This document shows, piece by piece, positions 1-8,908 of a stretch of 64,000 nucleotides of DNA. Source of the stretch: an uncultured Eubacterium sp. Its GTDB lineage: Bacteria; Bacillota; Clostridia; Lachnospirales; Lachnospiraceae. Made by a program: the position numbers and the translations under genes. The notes beneath the pieces were generated by a model. It saw only the letters and a list, made by a program, of their open reading frames with translations, ran no database searches and was not told the DNA's origin. Where the stretch lies: assembly GCA_900552795.1 (NCBI GenBank), contig USBB01000001.1:1-64000 (forward strand), read 5' to 3'. Each line of letters starts with the position of its first letter. Positions within the stretch are counted from its first letter, which is position 1.

Positions 1-53
1 AGAGCAGAGGACTGAAAATCCTCGTGTCGCTGGTTCGATTCCGGCTCTAGGCA
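1..53 (+). tRNA. tRNA-Phe (GAA), 5' truncated by window edge
   Basis: The sequence holds the anticodon arm (stem GAGGA/TCCTC around loop CTGAAAA, anticodon GAA at about 14-16), the T arm with GGTTCGATTCC, and the 3' acceptor strand TCTAGGC followed by discriminator A at 53. No CCA is encoded. The 5' acceptor strand and most of the D arm lie before base 1. Confidence 0.9.
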
Positions 54-58
54 TTTGT

Positions 59-98
59 GAGATAATTACTGCATTTGTAGTGGTTATCTCTTTTTTTT
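59..98 (+). terminator. Rho-independent terminator after tRNA-Phe
   Basis: A stem between 59-72 (GAGATAATTACTGC) and 77-90 (GTAGTGGTTATCTC), closed with G-T wobbles and an ATTT loop, is followed by eight T at 91-98. Confidence 0.85.
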
Positions 99-188
99 AT
101 TTGAGTAATATGGTATTCTAATAGTGTATTTGAAATAGGAAAAAATAGAAACAGAAAGTTATCTAATGAAGTGTTTAGGGGAATAAGG

Positions 189-332
189 ATGAGCAGAGGC
201 AATATCAATTACAAATATTTAAGAAGACGAAAAAACTGGTTTCAGAGAAATTGGGCATTATTGCTTGTTATTGCAATTATAGCTGTTATTGTCGTTATTC
301 TTGGAATTTGTTTATTTTTATATATTCAGTAA
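189..332 (+). CDS. Small single-pass membrane protein (47 aa), unknown function
   Basis: This short frame starts MSRGNINYKYLRRRKNWFQ, has a strongly basic N-terminus (RRRK at 12-15) and one hydrophobic helix at about residues 23-46, and ends two bases before the next start. An AAGG purine run lies just before the ATG. The charge pattern predicts an N-in orientation. It sits at the head of the decarboxylase operon and is probably co-translated with it. I do not recognise a family. Its reality rests on composition, the 2-base spacing, and the fact that the following gene cannot sensibly start further upstream. Confidence 0.6.
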   Translation: MSRGNINYKYLRRRKNWFQRNWALLLVIAIIAVIVVILGICLFLYIQ

Positions 333-334
333 TT

Positions 335-1762
335 ATGGAAAATAAAGATTTATTAAGTATATTGGAAGATTATTGTGGTGGGGATTATGTGCCGATGCAT
401 ATGCCGGGTGCAAAGAGAAATGCATCTATGTTTAATATGAAAAACCCATATAGTCTTGATTTAACAGAAATAGAAGATTTTGATAATATGCATCATGCAG
501 ACGGTATTATTGCTGATGCTTTTTTTAGGTGTGCAGAATTATTCGGAGCTGATGAAACACTGTACCTTATAAATGGAAGCAGTGCAGGTATTTTGTCGGC
601 AATTTGCGGTTCTACAAAGAAAAATGATACAGTAATTGTTGCGAGAAATTGCCATATTTCTGTATATAATGCAATTTATATTAATGAATTAAATCCTGTA
701 TATATTTATCCGATGCATGATTTATCAGAGATTACTGCACAAAATGCAGGAATATGCGGAAGGATAAATCCGGATGATATCAAAGCTTCGTTTGAACGGA
801 ATCCGCATGCTTCTGCTGTTATTATAACTTCACCGACATATGAGGGCTTAGTATCAGATATAAGAAAAATAGCCGATATTGTTCACTCTTATGGTGCCGT
901 TTTGATTGTCGATGAAGCACACGGAGCACATTTTAATTTTCATGAGGCATTTCCTGATTCTGCAAATAAATGTGGGGCGGATGTTGTGGTGCAGAGTATT
1001 CATAAAACGCTGCCGGCTTTTACGCAGACAGCACTTTTGCATATGAATGGTTCGCTTGCTGATCGACAAAGAATTAAAAAGTATTGGAGTATTTTCCAAA
1101 CGACAAGTCCGTCATATCTTCTTATGGCGTCCATTGACAGATGCGTATCTTTAATTCGCAGCAATGGAAGACAGCTTTTTGAAGCTTATGTTAATAGACT
1201 TTTGGAATTAAGAAAGAAAATAAGCGGATTAAAGTTTATAAAGCTTATGGATACGGATGATATTTCAAAAATAGTTTTATTAGCTGATGACGGAAAAGAG
1301 CTGAGCAATATTCTTCGTAAGAAATATCATATAGAGCTTGAGATGGCTTCAATGAAATATGTCATTGCAATGACGAGCATTGGCGATAAACCTGAGTATT
1401 ATGAAAGGTTTTACGATGCACTTTTACAGATAGATATTCAGCTTGAAAAGGAAAAAATGTTAAAGCGCAATGAAGATGATTTAGAATTAAAGAGAGTTGA
1501 AGATTGCCTAAAATTAGAACAGGTTGTAAGCGTGTATAAAGCTGAAAACATGGAAAATGAGGATGTTAAGCTGTCTGAGGCGGCAGGGAGGATAAGTGCG
1601 GGAAAAATTTGTTTTTATCCTCCGGGTGTTCCGATTATAAACAGCGGCGAGCAATTCAACGAAAAGGTGATAGAAGAAATTACCGATGCCGTTAAAAGCG
1701 GCATTGAAGTTATGGGGATTAATTATAAGGAAAAGGAAGTTATGGTGCGATGCCTGAAATAG
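335..1762 (+). CDS. Orn/Lys/Arg decarboxylase family PLP enzyme (YaaO/SpeA-like)
   Basis: This 475-aa protein is a fold-type I PLP enzyme that probably decarboxylates arginine, lysine or ornithine in the cytoplasm, feeding polyamine synthesis. The N-terminal YVPMHMPGAKRN segment, the central IVDEAHGAHF (PLP ring aspartate) and SIHKTLPAFTQ (Schiff-base lysine in H-K-T) are family hallmarks. The length fits the short Bacillus YaaO/SpeA type without the wing domain. The start at 335 (MENKDLL) is chosen because upstream codons in frame overlap the preceding small membrane protein and are low complexity. The 3' end overlaps the next gene by 13 bases. Which substrate it uses cannot be told from sequence. 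Confidence 0.88.
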   Translation: MENKDLLSILEDYCGGDYVPMHMPGAKRNASMFNMKNPYSLDLTEIEDFDNMHHADGIIADAFFRCAELFGADETLYLINGSSAGILSAICGSTKKNDTVIVARNCHISVYNAIYINELNPVYIYPMHDLSEITAQNAGICGRINPDDIKASFERNPHASAVIITSPTYEGLVSDIRKIADIVHSYGAVLIVDEAHGAHFNFHEAFPDSANKCGADVVVQSIHKTLPAFTQTALLHMNGSLADRQRIKKYWSIFQTTSPSYLLMASIDRCVSLIRSNGRQLFEAYVNRLLELRKKISGLKFIKLMDTDDISKIVLLADDGKELSNILRKKYHIELEMASMKYVIAMTSIGDKPEYYERFYDALLQIDIQLEKEKMLKRNEDDLELKRVEDCLKLEQVVSVYKAENMENEDVKLSEAAGRISAGKICFYPPGVPIINSGEQFNEKVIEEITDAVKSGIEVMGINYKEKEVMVRCLK

Positions 1763-2346
1763 CATTTATTATAGGAAAAAGTGCTTCTGGAAAGGACAAG
1801 ATATATAAAAGTATTGCAGAAACCGGGGAATTTAATTTAAAAACGGTAACAATGTATACGACACGTCCGATGAGAGCCGGGGAAGAAGATGGAAAAGAAT
1901 ATTATTTTGTGGATAATGATACTGTAAAAAAGATGGAATCTGAACAAAAGATAATAGAAATGCGTTGTTATGATACGGTTTATGGTGTTTGGAAATATTT
2001 TACGGCTGATGACGGGCAGATTAATCTGAGCAGCGGAGATAAATATATTATAATAGGTACACTTGAAGCATATGAAAAGTTTTGTGCATATTATGGAAGA
2101 GAGCATATTTTGCCGATATATATAGAAGTAGACGATGGTATTCGTCTGCAAAGGGCATTAAATAGAGAAATGAAGCAGGAAAATCCCAAATATGACGAAA
2201 TGTGCAGGAGATTTCTGGCTGACAGTAAGGATTTTTCGGAAGAAAATATTAAAAAGGCAGGAATAACAAAGAGATTTTATAATAACGGTGAACTTGAAAA
2301 CTGCATAAAAGAAGTAAAGCAGGCAATATATGAGAACCTTGTATAA
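1750..2346 (+). CDS. Guanylate kinase-like P-loop protein
   Basis: This 198-aa protein resembles guanylate kinases. It has an N-terminal P-loop GKSASGKDK at residues 9-17 and the GMP-binding-like segment TTRPMRAGEEDGKEYYFV at about 37-54. In a standard P-loop the lysine is followed by S or T; here it is D, so nucleotide binding or catalysis may be altered. It occupies the place where Bacillus has tmk between yaaO and yaaR, but it lacks the thymidylate kinase DRY signature. It overlaps the decarboxylase by 13 bases, indicating translational coupling. It could be a divergent GMP kinase or a regulatory homolog; the family call is firm, the activity is not. Confidence 0.75.
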   Translation: MPEIAFIIGKSASGKDKIYKSIAETGEFNLKTVTMYTTRPMRAGEEDGKEYYFVDNDTVKKMESEQKIIEMRCYDTVYGVWKYFTADDGQINLSSGDKYIIIGTLEAYEKFCAYYGREHILPIYIEVDDGIRLQRALNREMKQENPKYDEMCRRFLADSKDFSEENIKKAGITKRFYNNGELENCIKEVKQAIYENLV

Positions 2347-2439
2347 AACGATAATGTTTTTTGTTGGTTTATATGAAACTATGTGTTATACTTTACATGT
2401 TATGGAATTGTGAAAATATGGAGTATGTGAATAATATTT

Positions 2440-2470
2440 TTGACATTTTTTACTGGGCATCTTGTATACT
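2440..2470 (+). promoter_or_regulatory. Possible sigma-A promoter for yaaR operon
   Basis: TTGACA at 2440-2445 and TATACT at 2465-2470 lie in the 169-base gap before yaaR. The 19-base spacer is longer than optimal, so this is tentative. Confidence 0.45.
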
Positions 2471-2515
2471 GATTACTTTTTTATGTGATTAGAATTTTTC
2501 ACAAGAGGTATTATT

Positions 2516-2956
2516 ATGGATATTAAAGTAAATGAAATTGCAATGGCACAGCAGGTTGAACAAAAGAAAATTGATTCTCAAAATAGTGAGGATTTTAAGT
2601 TTACTCTTATAAGTAATATAGAAGAGAAAGACCTGCAGGAAAAATTAAATACAATGATGCAGCAGATAACGGCTCAGGGAGAGAAAATCTCAAAACATAT
2701 GGATATAAAGGATATGAAGAGATATCGTGATTTGGTAAAGGGATTTTTGAATGAAGTGGTGAACCGTTCTCACAAGTTTTCAAGGGAAAATTTCCTTGAC
2801 AGGAGAGGACGTCACAGAGTTTATGGAATAGTTAAGCTTGTAGATAAAAATCTTGATGACCTTGCAGGTGAGCTGATGAAGGAAGAGAAGGATCATCTGG
2901 CTATTATAGGCAGGATTGATGATATTCGGGGATTATTGTTAGACATTTCAACATGA
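2516..2956 (+). CDS. yaaR: YaaR family protein (DUF327)
   Basis: This 146-aa, highly charged helical protein matches the YaaR family by size, composition and position directly upstream of holB. It contains helical stretches such as DMKRYRDLVKGFLNEVVNRS and a late REN..DRRGRHRVYGIVKLVDKNLDDL segment typical of the family. No catalytic motif is visible and the family function is unknown. The start is supported by AGAGGT at 2505-2510. It is the first gene after a 169-base gap and 16 bases ahead of holB. Confidence 0.8.
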   Translation: MDIKVNEIAMAQQVEQKKIDSQNSEDFKFTLISNIEEKDLQEKLNTMMQQITAQGEKISKHMDIKDMKRYRDLVKGFLNEVVNRSHKFSRENFLDRRGRHRVYGIVKLVDKNLDDLAGELMKEEKDHLAIIGRIDDIRGLLLDIST

Positions 2957-2972
2957 TGCAGGAGGTACGCAG

Positions 2973-3965
2973 GTGAATAGTTTTGGCGAGATATACGGAC
3001 ATGATAAGATAAAGAATCATTTACAGAATGCGATTGAGCTTGATAAAATTTCTCATGCATATATATTTAATGGCGGACTTGGCTCAGGAAAAAAGTCGGT
3101 TGCACAGTTGTTTGCAAAGACTTTGCAGTGTGAAGCAGGAAAAACTGAACCATGTAATGAGTGCCGTTCATGTAAACAGACCGAAACTAAAAATCAGCCT
3201 GATATCATATGGGTTACGCATGAGAAAGGCGGAAGTATAGGCGTTGATGATATAAGGGAACAACTTATAGGTGATATTCAGATTAAGCCTTACAGCAGCA
3301 AATATAAGATTTATATTATAGATGAGGCGGAAAAGCTTACTGTGCAGGCACAGAATGCAATGCTTAAGACTATAGAGGAACCGCCTTCATACGGTATAAT
3401 TATTTTACTTACAACAAATGCAGATATTTTTTTGCAGACGATTATTTCAAGATGTGTAAAGCTTGATTTTAAGCCTGTTTCCGATGAGCTTGTAATAAAA
3501 TATCTTCAAGATAATTTTAATGTTACAAATCATGAGCAGCGTTTTGCAGCAGCTTTTGCGCAGGGAAATATCGGGCGTGCCGTGTCTATAGTAACTTCAA
3601 GTGAATTTGGCAGACTCAAAGATGATGTTATGCATGTAATACGTTATGTAAAGGATATGTCTGTATCGGAAATTATATCAGAAATTAAGAATGTATCGAA
3701 TTATAAGCTAACAATAGACGATTATCTTGATCTTATGGCAATGTGGTTTAGGGATGTTCTTATATTTAAGAGTACAAACGATACAAATCACCTGATTTTT
3801 TCAGAAGAGATTTCTCTTATCAAAGAGCAGGCGGTTGCCAGTTCATATGAGGGACTTGAAAATATTTTGAAAGCTATAGATAAGGTTAAGATAAGATTAA
3901 AGGCAAATGTTAATTTTGAGCTGGTTATAGAATTGTTGGTTATGACAATACAGGAAGCATTATAG
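2973..3965 (+). CDS. holB: DNA polymerase III delta-prime subunit
   Basis: This clamp-loader ATPase-like subunit of the replicase (330 aa) has a Walker A region GGLGSGKKS at about residues 34-42, a zinc cluster C-(8)-C-x2-C-x2-C at about 50-65, a Walker B-type IIDEAEKL and the SRC motif in IISRCVKLDF. It starts with GTG, supported by AGGAGG at 2960-2965. It is part of the conserved yaaR-holB-ricT cluster, with a 15-base gap to ricT. The SRC serine-arginine-cysteine suggests it supplies the arginine finger to the neighbouring clamp loader subunit. Confidence 0.95.
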   Translation: MNSFGEIYGHDKIKNHLQNAIELDKISHAYIFNGGLGSGKKSVAQLFAKTLQCEAGKTEPCNECRSCKQTETKNQPDIIWVTHEKGGSIGVDDIREQLIGDIQIKPYSSKYKIYIIDEAEKLTVQAQNAMLKTIEEPPSYGIIILLTTNADIFLQTIISRCVKLDFKPVSDELVIKYLQDNFNVTNHEQRFAAAFAQGNIGRAVSIVTSSEFGRLKDDVMHVIRYVKDMSVSEIISEIKNVSNYKLTIDDYLDLMAMWFRDVLIFKSTNDTNHLIFSEEISLIKEQAVASSYEGLENILKAIDKVKIRLKANVNFELVIELLVMTIQEAL

Positions 3966-3980
3966 AAACGGAGATAGAAA

Positions 3981-4895
3981 ATGGCAAAGGTTATAGGGGT
4001 CAGGTTCAGACAGGCAGGTAAAATTTATTTTTTTGCACCGGGAAAATATACTGATATTGAGGCAGGTCAGCATGTTATCGTTGAGACGGCAAGAGGTGTG
4101 GAGTACGGAAATGTCGTACTTGGTATAAGGGAAGTTGACGATGGAAAAGTAGTTCAGCCGTTAAAGGCAGTTATAAGGGTTGCCACTCCGGATGACGATG
4201 AGAGAGAAGAAAGAAATCGTCAGAAAGAGAAAGAAGCATTTGATATCTGTCTTGCAAAGATAGCAAAGCATAAGCTTGATATGAAGCTTATACAGGTTGA
4301 GTATACTTTTGATAATAATAAAGTCCTTTTTTATTTTACGGCTGATGGAAGAATAGATTTCAGGGAGCTTGTAAAGGATTTGGCTGCCGTATTCAAGACA
4401 AGAATAGAATTAAGGCAGATAGGCGTGCGTGATGAGGCCAAAATTATGGGTGGAATAGGCGTTTGCGGCAGACCGCTGTGCTGTGCGACATATATGCCTG
4501 AATTTGTCCCTGTTTCAATAAAAATGGCTAAAGAGCAGAATTTGTCGCTCAACCCTACAAAGATTTCGGGCGTTTGCGGCAGACTTATGTGTTGCCTTAA
4601 AAATGAGGAAGAGACATACGAGGAGCTTAACAGTAATCTTCCGAATGTAGGTGATTTTGTTACAACGAGCGACAATCTTAAAGGAGAAGTTTTAAGTGTA
4701 AATGTATTAAGACAGCTTGTTAAGGTTGTGGTAACTCTTGACGGTGATGAGAAGGATGTTAAGGAATATCCTGTAAAGGAGCTTAAATTCAAGGCAAAAA
4801 GGAGACATGAAAAGGTTCAGATTAACGATTCTGAGCTTAGAGCGCTTGAAGAGCTTGAAAAAATGGAAGGAAAGTCACATATAAATGATGACTAA
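3981..4895 (+). CDS. ricT: RicT/YaaT, PSP1 C-terminal domain protein
   Basis: This 304-aa protein carries the PSP1 domain. It has the cysteine-rich GVCGRPLCCATYMPEF and GVCGRLMCCLKNEEE segments (about residues 158-214) that in Bacillus bind iron-sulfur clusters in the RicA-RicF-RicT complex, which helps RNase Y mature mRNAs and influences sporulation and competence. All six expected cysteines in the two CGR..CC blocks are present. The C-terminus is basic and acidic, suggesting interaction surfaces. It overlaps the following methyltransferase by 11 bases. RicA and RicF partners are not in this window. Confidence 0.93.
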   Translation: MAKVIGVRFRQAGKIYFFAPGKYTDIEAGQHVIVETARGVEYGNVVLGIREVDDGKVVQPLKAVIRVATPDDDEREERNRQKEKEAFDICLAKIAKHKLDMKLIQVEYTFDNNKVLFYFTADGRIDFRELVKDLAAVFKTRIELRQIGVRDEAKIMGGIGVCGRPLCCATYMPEFVPVSIKMAKEQNLSLNPTKISGVCGRLMCCLKNEEETYEELNSNLPNVGDFVTTSDNLKGEVLSVNVLRQLVKVVVTLDGDEKDVKEYPVKELKFKAKRRHEKVQINDSELRALEELEKMEGKSHINDD

Positions 4896-5646
4896 TGAAT
4901 TTGACGATAATGCACTTAATGAAAATGAAAGAATAGATGATTTACAGTGTAAGGGCTTAAGACTTATACAGAATACTTCATGTTTTTGTTTTGGAATGGA
5001 CGCAGTACTGTTATCTTCATTTGCAAGGGCGGAGGCTGAAGACAGGGTACTTGATCTGGGCACAGGAAACGGAGTGATTCCTATACTTATGTATGGAAAA
5101 AATCCCGGAATAAAGTGTGTTGGTCTTGAGATACAGCCGGTTAGTGCAGAGCTTGCAAAAAGAAATGCACAGATAAATGACATTTCGCATGATGTAGATA
5201 TGGTTATGGGTGATATAAAAGATGCCGTAAGTATTTTTGGTGCAGGCAAGTTTGACGTGGTCACGAGTAATCCGCCATATATGAATGAAAATCATGGTAT
5301 AGTAAATCCTCAAAGTGTAAAAGCTATAGCAAGGCACGAAATATTATGTACGCTTGACGATGTGGTTAAAGCTGCATCGGGCTGTCTTAAGGTTAAAGGA
5401 CATTTTTTTATGGTTCACAGACCTCAGCGCCTTGTTGACATATTTGAGGTGTTAAGAAAATATAAGCTTGAGCCGAAAAGGATGCGTATGGTACAGCCAA
5501 ACAGTAAAAAAGCTGCCAATATGGTGCTTATTGAGGCTGTAAAGAACGGAAATTCACAGCTTATCACAGAACCGGCATTATGTGTTTATAATGAGGACGG
5601 AAGTTATACAGATGAGCTTTTAGCAATGTATGGAAAGGAATTTTAA
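4885..5646 (+). CDS. trmN6: tRNA1(Val) adenine-N6 methyltransferase (YabB/TrmN6 family)
   Basis: This 253-aa class I SAM-dependent methyltransferase has motif I LDLGTGNGVIPILM at about residues 53-66 and the catalytic TSNPPYMNE (NPPY, typical of amino-methyltransferases) at about 128-136. The family modifies A37 of tRNA1(Val). In Bacillus yabB sits in the same place, between ricT and rsmI. ATG codons at 4885 and 4888 are both possible starts; both overlap the end of ricT, implying coupling. Confidence 0.88.
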   Translation: MMTNEFDDNALNENERIDDLQCKGLRLIQNTSCFCFGMDAVLLSSFARAEAEDRVLDLGTGNGVIPILMYGKNPGIKCVGLEIQPVSAELAKRNAQINDISHDVDMVMGDIKDAVSIFGAGKFDVVTSNPPYMNENHGIVNPQSVKAIARHEILCTLDDVVKAASGCLKVKGHFFMVHRPQRLVDIFEVLRKYKLEPKRMRMVQPNSKKAANMVLIEAVKNGNSQLITEPALCVYNEDGSYTDELLAMYGKEF

Positions 5647-5647
5647 A

Positions 5648-6505
5648 ATGCCGGACAGCGTAAAAACAGGAACATTATATTTGTGTGCAACACCTATCGG
5701 GAATCTTGAAGATATAACGTACAGAGTGTTAAGAATATTAAAGGAAGCAGATTTAATAGCGGCGGAGGATACGCGCAACAGTATAAAGCTGCTCAACCAT
5801 TTTGATATAAAAACACCTATGACGAGCTATCATGAGTTCAATAAATATGATAAAGCGCGCGTTCTTGTTGAAAAAATGCTTGGCGGTGCGAATATTGCAG
5901 TTATAACAGATGCAGGAACACCGGGTATATCTGATCCTGGGGAGGAGCTTGTAAGACAGTGTCACGAGGCCGGAATTAAGGTTATTTCTGTTCCCGGAGC
6001 AGCAGCTTGTATAACAGCACTTACAATGTCTGGTCTTTCGACGAGACGTTTTTGTTTTGAGGCATTTTTGCCTGCGGACAAGCAGGATAGGAAATATATA
6101 TTAGATGAGTTGAAAAACGAGACAAGAACAATTATAGTATATGAGGCTCCGCACAGGTTAAAAAAGACGCTTGCAGAGCTTGCGGAAAAATTAGGTAAGG
6201 ACAGGCAAATTTCTATTTGTAAGGAGCTTACAAAAAAACATGAAAATACATTTTTGACTACTTTTGAGGACGCTTTAGTGTATTACGAAGATAATGAGCC
6301 AAGAGGAGAGTATGTGCTTGTTATTGAGGGAAAATCGAGGGATGAGCTTTTAAAGGAAAAGATAGCAGAGTGGGAAAAAATGAGTATTGAAGAGCATGTA
6401 GACATGTATATTGCAAGGGGAATAGATAAGAAGGAAGCTATGAAAATGGCGGCAAAGGACCGCGGAGTATCGAAAAGGGACATATACAATGAGTACAACA
6501 TTTAA
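5648..6505 (+). CDS. rsmI: 16S rRNA (cytidine-1402-2'-O) methyltransferase
   Basis: RsmI methylates the ribose of C1402 in 16S rRNA. The protein (285 aa) shows TLYLCATPIGNLEDITYR near the N-terminus, the AEDTRNS motif, the SAM-site DAGTPGISDPGEELV and VPGAAACITAL, all RsmI/tetrapyrrole methylase family marks. I choose ATG 5648 because AAGGAA at 5635-5640 stands 7 bases before it. An upstream in-frame ATG at 5630 lies inside trmN6 and has no ribosome site. Its end overlaps nfo by 17 bases. Confidence 0.95.
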   Translation: MPDSVKTGTLYLCATPIGNLEDITYRVLRILKEADLIAAEDTRNSIKLLNHFDIKTPMTSYHEFNKYDKARVLVEKMLGGANIAVITDAGTPGISDPGEELVRQCHEAGIKVISVPGAAACITALTMSGLSTRRFCFEAFLPADKQDRKYILDELKNETRTIIVYEAPHRLKKTLAELAEKLGKDRQISICKELTKKHENTFLTTFEDALVYYEDNEPRGEYVLVIEGKSRDELLKEKIAEWEKMSIEEHVDMYIARGIDKKEAMKMAAKDRGVSKRDIYNEYNI

Positions 6506-7328
6506 AATAGGATGTCATTTGTCGACATCGAAGGGATTTTTAAATATGGGTAAAGAAATCATTTCTCTTGGAGGAAATACATTTCAGTTTTTCACAAGAA
6601 ATCCAAGAGGCGGTGCGGCAAAATTGCTTGATTTGGACGATATAGAAGCATTTAAAACATTTGCAAAGGAAAATGGTATAGAGGTTATACTTGCACACGC
6701 ACCTTATACGCTAAATGCGTGTTCTGCTGATGAGTCGACAAGAAATTTTGCTAAAGAGACATTTGCAGACGATTTAAGAAGGATGGAGTATATTCCGGGA
6801 AATCTTTATAATTTTCATCCCGGCAGTCATGTAAAACAGGGCGTTGATACGGGAATTGACTATATTGTAGATATGTTAAATGAGGTTATTAAACCGGATC
6901 AGACGACTACGGTGCTGCTTGAAACTATGGCAGGAAAAGGCTCTGAAATAGGTCGCTCTTTTACGGAAATAAGAAGAATAATTGACGGAGTTTCATTGAA
7001 CAGTCATCTTGGAGTATGCCTTGATACATGTCATGTTTATGATGCAGGTTATGATATTGTTTCAAATCTTGATTTAGTTTTGGATGAATTTGATAAAGTT
7101 ATAGGAATTGACAGATTAAAGGCAATTCACATTAACGATTCAAAAAATCCTTTTGAGAGTCATAAGGACAGACACGAAAAAATAGGTGAGGGTTATATCG
7201 GGACGGATGCATTTGAGAGAATTATAAATCATCCTAAGTTAAGAAATTTGCCGTTTTATCTGGAAACACCTAATGAACTTTCGGGTTATGCAAAAGAGAT
7301 AGAGTTACTTAAAAGCATCAGAAAATAA
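6489..7328 (+). CDS. nfo: Endonuclease IV (AP endonuclease)
   Basis: Endonuclease IV cleaves DNA 5' to abasic sites during base excision repair. The 279-aa TIM-barrel protein retains the zinc-binding segments: HAPYTLN, NFHPGSH, LLETMAGKG, CLDTCHVYDAGYD, IHINDSKN and SHKDRHEKIGEG. The length is typical. An AAAGGGA ribosome site lies inside the rsmI 3' end. It is the last gene of the 1-7.3 kb cluster. Confidence 0.95.
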   Translation: MSTTFKIGCHLSTSKGFLNMGKEIISLGGNTFQFFTRNPRGGAAKLLDLDDIEAFKTFAKENGIEVILAHAPYTLNACSADESTRNFAKETFADDLRRMEYIPGNLYNFHPGSHVKQGVDTGIDYIVDMLNEVIKPDQTTTVLLETMAGKGSEIGRSFTEIRRIIDGVSLNSHLGVCLDTCHVYDAGYDIVSNLDLVLDEFDKVIGIDRLKAIHINDSKNPFESHKDRHEKIGEGYIGTDAFERIINHPKLRNLPFYLETPNELSGYAKEIELLKSIRK

Positions 7329-7379
7329 AAAGTATAAAGTAACAGTAAAAGAAAGTTATTTGGGTGACAGGAGATTAAT

Positions 7380-8771
7380 ATGCTTTTTTGCAGTAAAGAA
7401 TTTATTTTTGTTTTTTTACCGATTTTACTGATTATATATTATGCTGTTCCGTGGCGTTTTAAAAATCTTGTGGTTTTTATAGGAAGTCTTATATTTTATG
7501 CATTTGGTGAATTAAAATATATACCGCTTATTCTGATTTCACTTGTGCTGAATTATGTTTTTGCACTTCTTATAGAAAGCAAGAAGCGAGGAAACGGATA
7601 TCGAAATAAGAGTGCAAGGAATTTAAGAATTTGTTTTCTTGTTCTGTCTTTATTATATAACTTCGGAATGTTGTTTATATTTAAGTATTTTAAGTTTTTT
7701 ACGGGTATAGACAATGGACTTACGCTTCCGTTAGGAATAAGCTTTTATACATTCCAGATAGTTTCATATGTGATAGATGTATTCAGAGATGATGTGAAGG
7801 CTGAGAAAAATATTGTAAATCTCGGTGTTTATCTCTGTATGTTTCCTCAGCTTATTGCCGGACCCATTGTTATATATTCTGATGTTGAGAAGCAGATTAA
7901 GAAAAGAAAACATTCACTTGATTTATTTCAGGACGGTATAAGAGTATTTACAATCGGTCTTGCATTTAAGATGATTATAGCAAATGTGTGCGGAATGTGC
8001 TGGAATTCCACGCAAATGTACGGAATAGAGGGAATATCTACCCCTATGGCATGGATTGGTATGTTCGCATATACATTTCAGATATATTTTGATTTTTATG
8101 GATATTCGCTTATGGCTATCGGTCTTGGTAAGATGATTGGTTTCAAGCTTCCGACAAACTTTAATAATCCGTACATGGCGACATCCGTTACGGATTTTTG
8201 GAGAAGATGGCACATTACGCTCAGCAGATGGTTCAGGGATTATGTATATATACCACTCGGCGGCAGCAGATGCAGTATGCCAAGAACAATCCTGAATATG
8301 TTTATAGTCTGGGCACTTACCGGACTTTGGCATGGTGCAAGTCTGAATTTTGTTTTGTGGGGATTGTTTTTCTTTGTATTTTTAACATTGGAAAAGCTTG
8401 GCCTTAAGAAACTATTTGACAGATTCCCTGTTATAGGTCATATGTATATTATTTTTCTTATTCCTTTAGGATGGATGATATTTGCAATTGAAAATGTATC
8501 GGATATAGGATTGTATTTTACAAGATTATTTCCGTTTTTTGGCTCGTCAACGGTATCACATTTTAATAACACAGATTATATTACTGCCATAAATAATTAC
8601 TGGTTTTTCTTTATTTTGGCAATATTTTTCTCAACGGGAATATGGCAGAAGCTTTATAAACGCTTTAAACATTCAGTTGTTACATCAGTCATAATTCTTG
8701 CGGTATTCTGGATAAGTGTGTACTTTGTGTTTACAATGGAAAATAATCCGTTTTTATATTTCAGATTTTAA
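7380..8771 (+). CDS. MBOAT family O-acyltransferase (AlgI/DltB-like)
   Basis: This 463-aa polytopic membrane protein transfers acyl groups, usually acetate, across the membrane to a secreted polymer. It has about ten hydrophobic segments, the family motif TDFWRRWHITLSRWFRDYVY at about 275-294 with the first conserved histidine, and TGLWHGASLNFVLWG at about 312-326 with the probable catalytic histidine. The next gene is a membrane-anchored SGNH protein, the usual partner that completes acyl transfer outside. The acceptor (peptidoglycan, exopolysaccharide or teichoic acid) cannot be told; no dlt genes are nearby. CAGGAGA precedes the ATG. Confidence 0.9.
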   Translation: MLFCSKEFIFVFLPILLIIYYAVPWRFKNLVVFIGSLIFYAFGELKYIPLILISLVLNYVFALLIESKKRGNGYRNKSARNLRICFLVLSLLYNFGMLFIFKYFKFFTGIDNGLTLPLGISFYTFQIVSYVIDVFRDDVKAEKNIVNLGVYLCMFPQLIAGPIVIYSDVEKQIKKRKHSLDLFQDGIRVFTIGLAFKMIIANVCGMCWNSTQMYGIEGISTPMAWIGMFAYTFQIYFDFYGYSLMAIGLGKMIGFKLPTNFNNPYMATSVTDFWRRWHITLSRWFRDYVYIPLGGSRCSMPRTILNMFIVWALTGLWHGASLNFVLWGLFFFVFLTLEKLGLKKLFDRFPVIGHMYIIFLIPLGWMIFAIENVSDIGLYFTRLFPFFGSSTVSHFNNTDYITAINNYWFFFILAIFFSTGIWQKLYKRFKHSVVTSVIILAVFWISVYFVFTMENNPFLYFRF

Positions 8772-8812
8772 AAATATCACGATAGATAAATAGGATTAGG
8801 ATGTTTTAACAC

Positions 8813-8838
8813 CCTAATTATGATTATACGGATTGTTT
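8813..8838. repeat. Dispersed 26-base repeat, copy 1
   Basis: CCTAATTATGATTATACGGA followed by TTGTTT matches 36962-36987 with one mismatch. A reverse copy of part of it lies in the glgP terminator (22933-22952). The copy sits in the 137-base gap between the MBOAT and SGNH genes. Confidence 0.7.
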
Positions 8839-8908
8839 CGTGCTTCGCACTCCCACAATCTTCCCCCAATATTTAGAAATTATGTGATAATAAGGATTAA
8901 TAAACATT

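Noticed and set aside
251..334. Extended N-terminus of the decarboxylase from 251
   Set aside because: This stretch overlaps the 47-aa membrane protein in another frame, reads as low-complexity Cys/Tyr residues and lacks a ribosome site; 335 is the better start.
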